Shown: positions 1 to 11,730 of the stretch, piece after piece | How the letters are laid out: every line of letters starts with the position of its first letter | How positions within the stretch are numbered: position 1 is the stretch's first letter | Source: Pictodentalium vernedei | Lineage: Eukaryota > Mollusca > Scaphopoda > Dentaliida > Dentaliidae | NCBI GenBank assembly: GCA_031216915.1 | Contig: CM062290.1 | Span: 166,055,453-166,119,452, forward strand | Direction: 5' to 3' | Length of the DNA: 64,000 nt | Translations under genes and position numbers: made by a program | The notes under the pieces: generated by a model | The model's database searches: none | Told to the model about the DNA's origin: nothing | Seen by the model: only the letters and a program-made list of their open reading frames with translations

Positions 1-148
1 GAAACCGGCCCAGCCCATTTTTGTCATGAGATATGCATATAAAATTGTTTTCTTGTTTGAATTTCCAACTTATGGGTTGTGTCAGAACGATACGATAATT
101 TGAACAAACGGTATCCAATTTTTATCAAGTATTGTCTGTTAGTTGAAC

Positions 149-374
149 CAGTGGCGGCGCCATGGGGGGGGGGGGGGGGGGTGGGGGGGGGGGGGGGTTG
201 GGGGGCATGGGGGGATACTTACCCCTCCACTTTTTTCGCCAAGCGTAGTAAAAAAAATACTATCATTTTAATTTTTGTATTGAACGTTGCGGTGGAATGG
301 TGGGTATGCTTAATTCCATATTCCCAAGTGCAATAAATCAGAGAAGATTTTAAATTATGTTTGTGTGCCCCCCC

Positions 375-405
<31 letters not shown>

Positions 406-850
406 ACATTAGCTGCAAACAACAAACAAGAGTCGAGGGTCCAAATTGCAACAAGGCGTGCCGCGTTCAAACGGTCTGAAACATACCGCTTAAGAGTATT
501 CGAGGAATGCTAGAATCGAGAGCGTGCAACGCATCCGTTTGGAATGCAGCCCACTTTCACTTTCGATTTGTGTCGTTTGGTGCTTTGTGCTCGCACTTTA
601 CAACAGCGTTCTTCCGTTAAAATGTCACAATGTACGACGTTTTCTATAACTGAAAGACCTAACCAATAAGTTTCAAAAGGATAAAACTGTTTTAATTTAA
701 TTGTCTGAGAATGCTCCAGAGAACACCATTTACAACGTAAGTTTTAAAATTTTTTTCAACTTCCAGAGGGGACACCCCTCCCGAAACCCACCCCGGCTCG
801 GCGATACCCAACTGTAGCCCCTCACTTCTGTAACTCTGGCGCCGCCACTG
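149..850. mobile_element. non-autonomous hAT-like element with CAGTGGCGGCGCCA termini
   Basis: The left end reads CAGTGGCGGCGCCA and the right end is its exact reverse complement, giving 14-bp perfect terminal inverted repeats about 700 bp apart. A G-run (164-197) starts immediately inside the left end, and a C-run followed by (CA)n lies at 368-408. There is no coding capacity beyond short frames made of the homopolymers. CAGTGG ends are common in hAT-type elements, but I cannot find a clean 8-bp target duplication, so the superfamily is inferred. Confidence 0.6.
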
Positions 851-894
851 GAACTTAGTTCATCTCGAAAATGTCTTGAAGGAGTTCGAAAACC

Positions 895-973
895 AGTCTT
901 GCCCGAATTTCTATTCAGGAGTTATGCCTCTTAGTAAGAGGCATAACTCCTGAGAAGAAATTCGGACAAGACT
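895..973. repeat. 79-bp near-perfect hairpin
   Basis: AGTCTTG...CAAGACT arms of about 38 nt meet at a tiny loop around CTTAGTAAG; only a few mismatches are seen. It sits in otherwise unremarkable sequence and no flanking duplication is visible. Confidence 0.8.
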
Positions 974-1417
974 ATAGTTTTAGTCTTAGTTTGTTTTCCT
1001 GTTTGAATTACCTAATTGCGAGCGTTGTCAGCACGATAACTTGAACAATCGTTATCGCGATCCAATTTGTACAAAATCTGCGCTATGCTTCTTAGATTGT
1101 TTCGTGGTTTCAGGTGCTGGCACAGATTGCTGTTAACCAAGGCAATTCATCCCCACCATCTCTGATGCGAACCTCTTGTTCAGGGCCGGGAAGAGGAAAT
1201 TCAGGCCCAAGGTTAATTCTGTTACCGGTTCCCTTTCGAAAGAGTTGGGATACTGATGCAGATGTCGATGCCGAAGGCAGCAGCGATGACCGTTGGTCAA
1301 GTGCAGAGCTCCATTTGCGATACAATCCCCTTCTTAACATTTAGTTCTACGCAACTATAGAACTAGTGTTTCGACGAACAACTTATCTTGCTTGTTTTCG
1401 GCTTATGTTCTGACTCA

Positions 1418-1590
1418 TGTGCCAAGCCTGGCCCCCGATCCCCAAGCAAGAACTGCTCGCTCGGGGATCGGGGGGGGGGGGGGGGGCAGGCTTGGCACAG
1501 GAGTCTGAACTTTGGGGGCCCAGACCTGACCTAAGAATCCTGGACTCCTGGGCCAAGCCCGGCCCCCAAAGTTCCGGGCCCCGGAGTTAC
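1418..1590. repeat. GC-rich double foldback with G-run
   Basis: TGTGCCAAGCCTG at 1418-1430 is answered by CAGGCTTGGCACA at 1487-1499, with CCCCCGATCCCC pairing to GGGGATCGGGGG inside. A second pairing (AACTTTGGGGGCCC near 1508 with GGCCCCCAAAGTT near 1560) follows at once. The G-run at 1471-1486 is part of the first arm. No coding content. Confidence 0.6.
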
Positions 1591-1599
1591 TAACTTGGG

Positions 1600-2795
1600 C
1601 CCCCAACCTCTCTCTTGTTTGGAGTCCTGATGAAAAATCGCGCTTTTATTATCAGCAATATTTTCTCAACTCGACGTCGTTTTCCTCGGTGATATTACAA
1701 ATTGTTTGAAAGAAAAAAGGGAGAACTTTTTTAAAATTTGCTTTGAATTTCTATTTTTGTGTTTTGGTAAGTTCTCTAGAATATTTGGTTGTTTCGGTGG
1801 AAAAGTGGTGATAGAACATGGACATTAATTTTTTTTCCGATGAAGACGAAATAGCTCAGCGGCCAAAGGGTTCATCCAAATGCCAATGGCAGATGCAGAT
1901 ACAAAGGGTTGAGTGGGGTAGTGGAGACGCCCCCCACTCCCACCCCCACCCCGGAAAATAATTCTCTGTTTCATGCAATTAATCTCACATAATGACCTAT
2001 GTTGTATGCTATACTTTTTTTCAGAAATGTCGGGGCGTGCAAAACTAACCGTCTTTTTCAAGATGGCAGCATGAATTTCAGGAAAAACTCTCTTATCTAT
2101 GCTTATAGCCATTATTATTGCAAGCAGAGCTCATGAAGCATCCCGTGTATCACTGAATTGTTTGGACTGTATTGTGTGTGTTGTTAATTTGCAAAGCGCT
2201 GAGTTTTTTCTCTCTTTTTTTCATTTAATACAGTACTTTTAACTTTTTACTTTCTATGGATTATAACAATCCCACTACCTTTAACAATTAAAGGGACAAT
2301 GACCCGTGAATTTGAGAAAAATAATGAATATGGTGTGATGTGATGTGAGGGTTAATTCATTAACAAGCTGACTCAACTTGGCCAAAAATAAAAAAAAACG
2401 GACCTGGTGCGATAATTATCGGTCGTACCAGGCACTTCAGCACTGCTCGGGGCTAGCCGCTAGCAACAAATCATCGTCAATATTGTTTGGAAACATTAAA
2501 TTTGCTCTCAGGAGTAGTAGTGGCAACAGGCATGAATTAGCATGGGCGATGGTATGGGTTCAGATGTAATTTTATGTTAATGTAGCGGGAGCTTCACTCA
2601 GTCTTTATTTTCAGCATTATTTATTTATATACAACCTCCATCTCAACTGTTCGTTTTGTGAGAAGACGTAGGTGACAGACACGGAGCTGTATTCCTGGGA
2701 ACAGGATAGACAGAAAACGATTGACCCAGACGATTTCAAATCGAATCGAAAAGTGACTTAAGATTCGAAGTTGAATCGAATCTCGAAGCTTTGCA
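1600..2795. other. no gene recognised
   Basis: AT-rich sequence without a recognisable gene, TIR pair or tandem repeat. Open frames here are under 100 codons and show no family resemblance. A 13-base G-run follows at 2797-2809. Confidence 0.5.
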
Positions 2796-2956
2796 GGGGG
2801 GGGGGGGGGTTGCGGGGGCGGGACCCAGATGGCGGCCTGGATATGTGGAAACCGAGGAGTTTTGGGGGAAATTGTCGGGTCCATTTGGGTAATTAGAGTT
2901 ACTCGCTTGAATCGAACACATCCTTCGAACATACCCCTTTCACATAGCAACCGCGT

Positions 2957-3170
2957 ACATCATAGAAACCAAGATGGTGGTCTCCAGCATACAAAATGGA
3001 CGACGGAAACAGGTGTCACCTTAACATGCGCTGCGCGCACTGACGCGACGTATCACTATTGTAATGACGCCACAACATGGCCGATCACACGAGGTACCAT
3101 GACAACCTCACATAACGTAACTGAACCAAGTGACTATGACGTCACTTCCGTGGTCCGGAGTGGAAGCCGG
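2957..3170 (-). repeat. CRE-containing dispersed repeat, copy 1
   Basis: Read on the minus strand, this stretch matches the block around 27560-27620 (GTCATGGTA, then CGTGTGATCGGCCATGTTGTG, then GCGTCATTACAATA). It holds one perfect TGACGTCA (3137-3144) and several GACG half-sites. Similar blocks lie at 27520-27800 and, inverted, at 32140-32385. The 131-codon frame across it is explained by this repeat. Confidence 0.55.
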
Positions 3171-3464
3171 CCAATGAAGGCCCTAGCACTACTAATAGTA
3201 ACCCCCAAACCTTTTGTAACGTGATATATTTTTGTACTGCAGCCAGAAAACTTGTTATATGTGTGTTCTGGAATAAGTTAATTGTATGGGCTGCCGCAGG
3301 GATATAAATAGGATGAATCAATTAATTTTTAATTTGTTTAATAATTTATGCTTTATTGATCGTGATGTCGTGGCGAATTTGACTATGCAAGACCTTCTAC
3401 TTTCTAAAATATTTTTTCTTCACAGCTGGCTTACTCCCATAATGAGTGTGTTTAGTACATACAT

Positions 3465-3680
3465 CTCCCATGGGAACTCAGGGAAGTAGAACAGGGCTTG
3501 TTTACTGTGGCAAACAAGTTCTGCTTTACTGATAAAATAGGACCCAGTAACCAAAGCCTAGGGTGGACGACCTCTAAAGTGGGCAGCAAAGGTGTGAACT
3601 ATTGTCTAAACGCGACATCATACTTATGTTGCGGTTTTGATGCAGCCATAGATTATGGCTGTTACCTTAAACGCACAAAA
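3465..3680 (+). repeat. dispersed repeat, copy 1
   Basis: This block resembles 50265-50480: both contain a GTTTACTG/TTAACTG segment, then TAAAATAGGACCCAGT, AACC or CACC, and TTGGGAGG/CTAGGGTGG, and both run on toward a SINE-like tail (ATTAGCCATTGTG in the second copy). The 67- and 70-codon frames here are repeat translations. Confidence 0.5.
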
Positions 3681-3689
3681 CTGCATGCA

Positions 3690-4570
3690 TCGTGTCCATT
3701 TAAAAACTAATGCCTATAGCGTCAACAACAACGGCGACAGACCTATCTGTTGTCACGAAGAAGGGGCCGAGAAGGGAGTTTGGGATTGATTCTAGCCCCG
3801 CGTTTTCTCACAGACGTAATGAATATTTGGTATATATGTTGGCCTTTTTACATGTACATTAGTACACAACTTACAACAAGCAGATGAACTGTTTTTTGCT
3901 ACATGCAAGGATTAGGTTTCGGAACGCCCACTTCATGTTCATTCGGCACTCTTTTTGAATTAGAAAGAAAGGCGAAAATAGAGAATTTCACATAGATTTT
4001 TTGTCAGCTTATTAACCATGATCCGAAGACACATTAAGCCGCCAATTTCATATCGTATAATCAGCTGGGCAGTTCAATGTGCGAAGAACGCCTGAGAACC
4101 CGACGGGGAACATGGAGCAGCAAGAAAGTAGCTGTCCCACCGTTAATCTCGCAAACCTGTCATTCGAATTTAGCTAGGCTTCATTCCAGACCTGACTTAA
4201 AGACATGATACCATCAATGTGTCATAACTTGTCTCTACCTGTGTATAACAATAATATGAGATTAAAGGCTTTGCCTGAGGACACAGTGCAAATTATAATG
4301 GCCACATTCGAGCTATATATATAAGAATTGAGCCTAGATATCTCCGGCCTGGGGAGCCTAGATTGGTCAACATAACACCCGTTCTTCCCGTTAAAAGTGC
4401 GGCTTTTCCGTACAGGTCAAGTGGAAATTAAATTCACAAAGATGACGAGGAGCCAATATAGCTATGGCTATAGATAGGTTATTCTGAAGATATTTCGGAT
4501 CAGGATGCCGTGGCCGTCGACAATTTAGGCCTCCGTTTGATAGACTCTGTAACACACGTTGTCGAACATA
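3690..4570. other. no gene recognised
   Basis: Apparently single-copy AT-rich DNA. I saw no coding frame, TIR pair or array. Confidence 0.5.
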
Positions 4571-4574
4571 AAAC

Positions 4575-4576
<2 letters not shown>

Positions 4577-4624
<48 letters not shown>
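4577..4624. repeat. (GA)24 microsatellite
   Basis: Uninterrupted GA dinucleotides. The Ser-Leu and Arg-Glu rich frames on both strands here are artefacts of this run. Confidence 0.97.
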
Positions 4625-4626
<2 letters not shown>

Positions 4627-4775
4627 ATTCGAAGTCAGAGGAGTCTTCGAATGTGGACTGCAAAACCCACTATTTCCTCGAATCCCAACGTTAAGTGAAT
4701 GAAAGTACACCAACAACAGCTGGGGGCTTGTTCATGGGGCTCTTTCGTCAGTAAACGATTGGTGGATTTTTTCCA

Positions 4776-5775
4776 ATGCAACACACAGGTGTTCGACATG
4801 AGCCAAAGATCATGGAAAATTGTGTATTTGAGGGTTTTTTGATGAATTATGTAATTTCCCATGACATGGTATAACAGAGAGTAAAGGTACTGAACTTCCT
4901 GGCCGGGAAGATATCCACCTGCCTCATTCAAACTCACAGAAAACCCAAACACGTGAATTTGTGGCAGAGATATTGATGTCATCCGACAGTTAAGGCACTA
5001 AGCTTTACGTTGGTGTACCACTTGACCAACTAAAGGTTCTTCAACGCTAAATCCATCCGAAAAAATCTCGGGGAATAGTGACTTTTCTCAGGTCGGACAA
5101 CGCTAAAGCCGGAGAATTGACTGGGACGATCAAAACAATTGATCAAATCTATCCTACGAAACAACCCATTTTCTTACGACGACTTCCGCTCTATCTAAAA
5201 TTCACCACACTAATCATACAGGGCGGTATTGGGGCCTTGTGCCCTCTTGAACGTTATAAAATGTAAAATTTGTATTCACAGTTTACTTCAATGCAAAACG
5301 ACTTTCCTTCAGTCGCCATGCTTCTTCGACACCGCATCGAATTTGACCTCGCCATCCCATTGGTTGCTAAATCAAAAATAAAATAAATGACAATATTTAC
5401 ACGTGCGTTTGTTCTAAATATAGGGCAAAACAATACAAGACTGGCTTTAGCGTTGTCCGACCTTAGAAAAAGTGACTCTTCCCCGAGATTTTTTCGGCTA
5501 GATTTAGCGTTGAAAAGCCTTTAGTTGGTCAAGTGGTACACCAACGTAAAGCTTAGTGCCTTAACTGTCGGATGACCTCAATATCTCTGCCACAAATTCA
5601 CGTGTTTGGGTTTTCTGTGAGTTTAAATGAGGCAGGTGGATATCTTGCCGGCCAGGAAGTTCAGTACCTTTACTCTCTGTTATACTAGATCATGGGAAAT
5701 TACATAATTTGCCAAAAACCACTCAAATACACAATTTTTCATGATCTTTGGCTCATGTCGAACACCTGTGATGCA
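4776..5775. mobile_element. 1-kb foldback element with ~335-bp arms
   Basis: The left arm (4776-5110) runs from ...CACAGGTGTTCGACATGAG to ...GGACAACGCTAAAGCC. The right arm (5443-5775) is its reverse complement from GGCTTTAGCGTTGTCCGACC to CATGTCGAACACCTGTG, at roughly 93-95% identity by eye. The ~330-bp centre (5111-5442) is unrelated between halves and non-coding. Such long arms with a short centre suit a non-autonomous foldback transposon. No target duplication could be fixed. Confidence 0.8.
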
Positions 5776-5937
5776 ACAGGCAACTTGTTTCGCAAGTCAT
5801 GAACCAGGCCCACGGCAGATCCCTTGAATCCCCATCCGCGGGATTACTACACCTGCTGAACGACCCCAGAGAATGACCCCCCTTCACTGCTACTTTGCTC
5901 TTACCTCTGTGATTACCCACCACTGAGAGTACCATGT

Positions 5938-6118
5938 GAATAATCCAATTTCGAAACTGCCATCTTGGCTTTTAATCTATGCAAGGTCACAGGTCGCGAG
6001 GTATAAACATTCCAAGAAAACGCTTTGTTAGCAATGAAATCGCACTGTTTACACCTCGCGACCTGTGACCTTGCATAGATTAAAGTCCAAAGATGGCAGT
6101 TTCGAAATTGGCTTATTA
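5938..6118. mobile_element. short inverted-repeat element with ~65-bp arms
   Basis: CCAATTTCGAAACTGCCATC at 5945 onward pairs with GATGGCAGTTTCGAAATTGG ending at 6111; the inner arms share TGCAAGGTCACAGGTCGCG. The loop is only ~36 bp. It lies just outside the 1-kb foldback. Confidence 0.75.
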
Positions 6119-6537
6119 ATGAGCCTGTGATTGTCACGCTGTATCATTGTTTTAATTCTAGGACAACATCGATTTTGCCGCTGTACATTAAAATAATTGA
6201 GAAGTTGGACTTTTCATATAGGCAATTCCTTCAAGTACGAAAAATCTAATTCGCAAATTAAATCTTATAATATAGATTAGTCGATCAGTTCACCCAGTGG
6301 ATATTGCTAATCAACTATTCTCTTTCGTTGGACTGAAAGTACGCGAATGTCGCGCTATCATCTGGGACTTCAATCAAAACCAATTTTGTTTTTTTTGTTT
6401 ATTCCAGCGAGATGTTAAATAAGTGCGCTCACACAATAAAAACGACATTCACTATGTATACATTGTCATGACAAAAAATGCCAGAGGCATAAAAAGAGCA
6501 TTAACTGACGATCATTGTCTATCATCGTACGTTTATT

Positions 6538-7440
6538 AGTCTGTGTGAAACAAATAGACTATTGTTTTTTGAACGGTTTCTTTTTTCTTCTTCTATTTTT
6601 TTATTAGTCTGTGTGAAAAACACAGACTATTGTTTTTGTACGGTTTCTTTTTCTTCTTCTTCTTCTTTTTTATTCTCCTACGTTCTGTCTTCTAAGCACT
6701 TCCTTGTCCGCACGATAACTCCAAAACAAATTGTCCTATCTCGTTGATTTTTGGCACACTGACAGATAGTCACAAGTTCTCGGCAGCCTATATTTCCAGA
6801 TTCATGGAGCATTAGGAGGGTCTGCAGGGGGTGTTTTGAAAGTGGGTCACGCCTATATATCAGCCGTGGTATGCCCTTTGGACCTGGGACCAACGCCAAA
6901 TGAGTCGACACTCAATGGAGGTTCAAAAATATGGGTCAAGGTGACTGATGTCACCTAGGGGTCATTGAGTACATTTTTCAGAATTGCTGGAAAATCACAT
7001 TTTTTTGACCCCATAATGCATTCCGGAAGTCCGTACATGCACTTTTCTACTAAAAAAAAGTGGGCGTGGCCGAACATTTTGAAAGTGGGTCACGCTCATA
7101 TCTCAAGCATGGTATGCCGTATGGACCTGGGACCAACACCAAACGAGTCGAAAGTCGATGGAGGTTTAAAAAAGATTGTCAAGGTCACTGAGGTCACCCA
7201 GGGGTTACTGAGTGGATTTTTCAGAATTGCTGGAAATCACAGTTTTGGACCCCCTCATGCATTCCCTTGATCGAACCCTTTGAATGCCCCGCACATATAT
7301 GCCTTTTCTGGTTTCTTGGAAAAATTTATCTGATTCCTGAATGAATATCTTCGAATACTGTTAACGAAAACCTATTTCTGATTTATTTAAAACTATTTTA
7401 TCTCCGAAAATAAGCCTCCAAAGTATTCCAATTACATTCA
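6538..7440 (+). mobile_element. AGTCTGTG-TIR element, copy a, cut by a SINE
   Basis: The left end AGTCTGTGTGAAA occurs twice (6538 and 6605), the second inside a small hairpin with ACACAGACT. A TTC-rich stretch follows, then a conserved body (TTGTCCGCACGATAACTC, CTATCTCGTTGATTTTT, and TTTTCAGAATTGCTGG twice, near 6976 and 7219). The homologous 3' body (GATTCCTGAATGAATATCTTC, AATAAGCCTCC) reaches 7430, where the next SINE begins, so the terminal TTTTCACACAGACT seen in copies b and c is missing. It has no transposase and is non-autonomous. Confidence 0.7.
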
Positions 7441-7444
7441 TCGA

Positions 7445-7730
7445 GGGGCGCGGTGGCTCAGTAGGTAGAGGTGCAGGCTGCAATCCGAGAGGTTCTCGGT
7501 TCAAATCCCACCTGCGGTGTACTAAGGCATATTGCACGTCTATGGTGCACTTGTCTTCAACCAATGCTAATCCTGCTTGTGTGGAGTTAGTATGTTGGGG
7601 AGCCTGACAGTTGCTCGCCGTTACCAGATGGTTCTCCCCGGGTACTCCGGCTTCCTCCACCCATAAAAGTGTCCGACACGGGGTGACCCTGGCTGTCAAA
7701 AGTGTCACTAAACCCCAATAAATAATATTC
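7445..7730 (+). mobile_element. tRNA-derived SINE, nearly complete
   Basis: The head is tRNA-like: box A TGGCTCAGTAGGTAGAGG and box B GGTTCAAATCC, the internal RNA polymerase III promoter. The shared body follows (GTACTAAGGC, TGCACGTC, GGAGTTAGTATGTTGGGGAG, GGTACTCCGGCTTCC), then the end AACCCCAATAAATAA. It lacks the GGCAAGACACTT segment present in the 15.3-kb copy. It interrupts the AGTCTGTG element. Confidence 0.85.
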
Positions 7731-7900
7731 AAAGAAGGCATGCCTTGATGGTGTAGTTGGAATATTTCTGTCTTCTATGCACAGTTTGTCAACACGATAA
7801 CCACAATACTATCAATCCTATCTTAATGTTTTTTGTTATACTGATACACTGCCACCAGTACTCGGTCATCTATTAGCCCAAGAACATTAGGTTTCACTAG

Positions 7901-8245
7901 GGAAAAAAATCGGAGAAAGCTGATTTTTTCAGGGAATGTCGAGTACATGTCACTGAACGATTAGACAAAAGTCCCCTAAAATCCCAGTTGAGCTTTTTTT
8001 CTACAGCCTTTTTTCGAAAACGCGTTTGAAAAAAATCAAAAAAAAAATCGCTCGAACTTTGTAACCTCGAATTGATCCAACTGTATTTTTTGTTTACGCG
8101 TATTTCGAGCTACATAATGTCTAATATACATTTACCTAGAGGAAAATGTGCATTCTGTGACAATTTCTGCGAAAAATTATTGAAAATTCACAAAAAAGTA
8201 TCGGATTTACGCAAAAAATGACGATTTTCCTAACGGATTTGCCCA
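7901..8245 (+). repeat. left terminal inverted repeat of the nuclease/CXC element
   Basis: The outer 100 bp match the right end in two blocks with identical spacing. The rest (A/T-rich, many AAAAAATC and CGAAAA words) has diverged but keeps the same character, suggesting an original TIR of up to ~370 bp. Confidence 0.65.
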
Positions 8246-8459
8246 AAGGGTCGTAGTACAGAACGGGATGTTAGTTGGACAGACGATAAAAAATCCACCA
8301 CCATTTGAAGACTTTTATCATTGCTTACAAAATAGACATTATGGAAGACCCCCTCTGCTTCTGGCCGAGTTCCCCTTTTGGCATAAAATTCGTCAGCATG
8401 AGAACTCAACTATTTTCGGGCTTGGGACCGAACAGACACGTCTGTGTCTGGCAGCATTA

Positions 8460-8527
8460 GATCAATAAATAATATTTACAGAATGTACAAAAATCAATAA
8501 ATAATATTTACAGAATGTACAAATCAA
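8460..8527. repeat. two tandem copies of a ~34-bp unit
   Basis: ATCAATAAATAATATTTACA followed by GAATGTACAAA occurs twice in succession, just beyond the 3' end of the broken nuclease gene. Confidence 0.85.
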
Positions 8528-8596
8528 TCAACATGGATTAAGTTACATTGACTATTATCAACGCTATATACAGAAATGACATGACCTATATACATA

Positions 8597-11176
8597 TTAT
8601 TCATCGAACTCAGAAATTTCCGACAGGACAGTGTTTCTGTGGTTGTTACAAGAATCCGAACTGCAATTACACAAACCTGAGCAAGAGAGTCCTGCCTTCT
8701 TACACCCACACCTTTTTGTACAAGCACTCTTGCAACCACTACTGATCAGATTCAGTAGGTTATCGGGGCACATGGCTTTGTGGCTGCAGTCGGTACAAGA
8801 AGTCCATTGTCTAGCGACCACCCCCAATCCGTCGGAGGAAGCGAAGTGCCCAGCCATTGTTGGACCTGGAGATAACATCTGTAGACATGTTGTTGTGCAG
8901 CATCGCTGCTTGGTGGGAGTGAGGCTAGGTCGATGGGTTTATTCAGTTTAGATTTTGCTACATAACGCTTGTAAGTGACATATCTATATTGGTCGAGAGA
9001 GGAAACAGTTTTACCCCCGTATAAGATCAGGAGAAGTTGTTCCCCGGCAGCGGCTACTGCACTTGGTGTACTGTCATCCGCCAAAATTGTGTTGACATAC
9101 TGTTGTGAGTCGCTAGTAACATCGGAGACAATTGTACTGAATACTTTCTTCTTACCAACTCGAAAGAGTGCAGAAGTAGTGTCACAACCACTTATAGAAT
9201 GTGCTACAAGGAGGTTGCTTCTATGGTCACCCATTTTGGTTGCTATTTCACTAACTGAAACTAGTTAGTTTGGGGTAATGGAATACATCATGTGAATATT
9301 ACATCCCGGTTGAACTCGAGAGGTAAGAATGACTAACAAGTCTGTGTCTGTTCCCACAACGACAACATTGTTGTCATCTTGAGCGATGTCAAGTGCAGTT
9401 TTGGCTATCAGTACATCAGCATCAGCCTCGGCCTGCTTGGACTGAATATTGATAGCAGATAGCTCCTGCATTAGAAGATCGATCAGTTGGGTTTTGTTCT
9501 TGGCATTTGCAAGGAAATCGGATTGGGGTGTGGTGGCTGGTAACTCGGGTGAGATATTGATATCAATGGAATACCTGTCTTTAGATCAACGGGCTTGTTC
9601 CATGCCCTTTGTCGACATTGTACAAGCATAACCATCAAAAACGACCACGACGTTCGCCCCAAAATGTCTCACTAGATAATTGGAATATGATGTACATATG
9701 TCCTTATATGACGACTGTTTAGGCCATACAACTGCCCTCAATAAAAATCCACCATCTACAACAAACAGAGAATGTTCTGGGATTTTAGTTTGCTCGGAAC
9801 TGTATGTTTTGAGGATCTTACCGAGCGTGCTTTTCTGTGTCTTCCTCATTCCAGCAGAATCAAACAATGCTGGTGGTTTCGGGGCGAGTTCATATTTGAG
9901 ATACTCTTCCATCTCTGCTTGTGACTGAATAACACATGTGATGCGGTTGAACAGAATTGTGGGGTCAATCACTACCTTACTTCCACGGACTTTGATGCTA
10001 TTTGCCATCGATGCGAAAGACTTCACAGTGTCAACACGTCGTAGTTTGATGCTGTTGAACGTTTTGCTTACAACATTCGATACGCAACATTCACCAATTT
10101 TGCGAACTTGGTCACAGTTCACAGTTTCGTCGGCCACAAGCCCGGTCGCTATAGAGACTAATTGTAGTGGATCTCTATTCTGAAAGGGGGAATGCACTCT
10201 GAGCCAGTTCAATAATTTGGTGATATCATTGGCATCAGTCAATTGTGAACTTTGACGGAGATCCCGATGTTGTTCGCCATGACCAGTGTGAACATGAACA
10301 AAATTTTCGAGAACATTACATATCGGAAGGCAAAGAGGTAGTCCATGTACCCATTTCGCAACAGTGCTATCGGTTATTCCCCTGCCATGTGTGAGACCAC
10401 CAGGGAGCTTGAACATTCTCATTAAACACTGCTGTATGGTCTGATCAGAATATATCCCGTCCCAGAATTTATCTGAGAGCCTTATGGTAAAGTAACCTTT
10501 CTCAGTGAACAACTTCAAATCATCCTGTTGCATTATTTCTGTTAGCTCATTCATCTGCTGCAAAATAGAGATGAGAACTTTTTGCGTATGCAAAATGACC
10601 ACCTGCGTGAAATACTGGAATCATATTGCGAACACAATATGTGTGGAGTTCCCAGTCGCCTGTGCGCTCTGCTCTCAAGAACAACTGGAGAAGACCTATT
10701 TGCTCGTAGTATTGTACCCAAAGCTTTCTTGTGCGTCCTACGGACGCATTCTGGAGCAGTTCGTGTAATTTTGACAGTAGATGGTTGACACTTTCTTGAT
10801 TGACAGCGTCAGCTGTTGTACAGTCACCTCTGGCAAGTCCACAGAATATTTCATTGACTTCTGTGCAGTCTATGTTATCTAGTGTTCGGCTTTCTTCAAA
10901 CACAAGTTTTGTAATGGCAATTTGTGTTAGCAAATGGGCACGAACTGCTCTTGAATATGCATGACCACTGATCAAATGATGGAATGACCCACCAGCATAA
11001 ACAGTCCCCCAAAGTTCATCCAAGCCGCTACCAGCCATGATCGAACCAATTGCCCCTAAATATGACATAATCATATGGAAGCCGCCGAGTCTAACGAAAA
11101 CTTTTGTCAACTTATCTGACGAAGACACAATCAACACCACATTATGTGATTTAATCGAACATGGAAATTGAAACAA
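8597..11176 (-). pseudogene. broken FEN1/XPG-like nuclease with C-terminal CXC domain
   Basis: Reading down the minus strand, the gene opens at 11176 with a helical region containing RLGGFHMIMSYLGAIGSIMA. After a one-base T-run frameshift near 10565 the frame continues from 10602. The FEN/XPG landmarks then come in order: VVDGG, VVVFDGY, QAEADAD, GTDTDLLVIL, and SGCDTTSALFRVGKKK, which lines up with the FEN1 helix-two-turn-helix (GxD...GxxK). Stops interrupt at ~9587 (TGA, plausibly a decayed CGA) and ~9263 (TAA). A final one-base shift near 8768 leads into a Cys-rich tail, CGCKKAGLSCSGLC then NCSSDSC, of the tesmin/TSO1 CXC type (DNA binding). About 850 codons survive and the N-terminus appears missing. 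I recall similar uncharacterised proteins repeated in cnidarian and other invertebrate genomes. The nuclease role is inference from motif order; this copy cannot be functional. Confidence 0.75.
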
Positions 11177-11343
11177 TGATGCTATAATACGGTATTTGAA
11201 TGAGAAAAGTCGATGCCGTTTGAATTTGAGTTTAGGGGGTATGGTTAATATTTCACACGTTTCACCAGTTCATTATGGAATAAATGACTATTGTTATATA
11301 TCATTATAAAGCCACTGCTTTTCTGCAATTTTTGATATATAAT

Positions 11344-11730
11344 TTAACTCCCAAAGTAGTCGTAGATTTGATTTAATGGACGTTGTGTACCGTTGTGTGT
11401 ATGAAAACAATAAATTTTTTTTCGTAATTTTGTACATTTTCGTGAATATTTCACCATTGAGTGTGAGGATTGGTACAAAGTTGGCATTTTCTGTTGGGGA
11501 TATGTATTCTCAATATAATTCAGCACGATATTTATGATTCTCACCCTACTAAGGCGAATAAGAATGAGAAATATGGAGCTGGGTCGAATTTTTAAAAAAA
11601 AAAAATTTTTCATCAAAAAAACGCTATAACTAAAAAAGCTCAACTCGGATTCGCGGGGACTTTTCACACTTTATCCGCAATGTGTGTCCCGGAAACATAT
11701 AAAAAAATCAGCTTTCTCCGATTTTTTTCC
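11344..11730 (-). repeat. right terminal inverted repeat of the nuclease/CXC element
   Basis: AAAAAATCAGCTTTCTCCGA (ending 11730) and AAAAAAGCTCAACTCGGATT with CGCGGGGACTTTT (11632-11664) mirror the left end. Inner sequence is A/T-rich and diverged. Confidence 0.65.

Noticed and set aside
1110..1344. Overlapping 76-codon frames on both strands, preceded by a TTTCAG-like splice acceptor
   Set aside because: No recognisable domain, no partner exon, and equal openness on both strands; most likely chance in a GC-richer patch.
2829..3224. 131-codon frame
   Set aside because: Overlaps the CRE-containing repeat, whose other copies do not keep a frame.
4391..4716. Ser/Leu-rich and Arg/Glu-rich frames
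   Set aside because: Produced entirely by the (GA)24 run.
7445..7530. tRNA gene
   Set aside because: Boxes A and B are present but the acceptor stem does not close and a SINE body follows; the other tRNA-like heads are also SINE parts.
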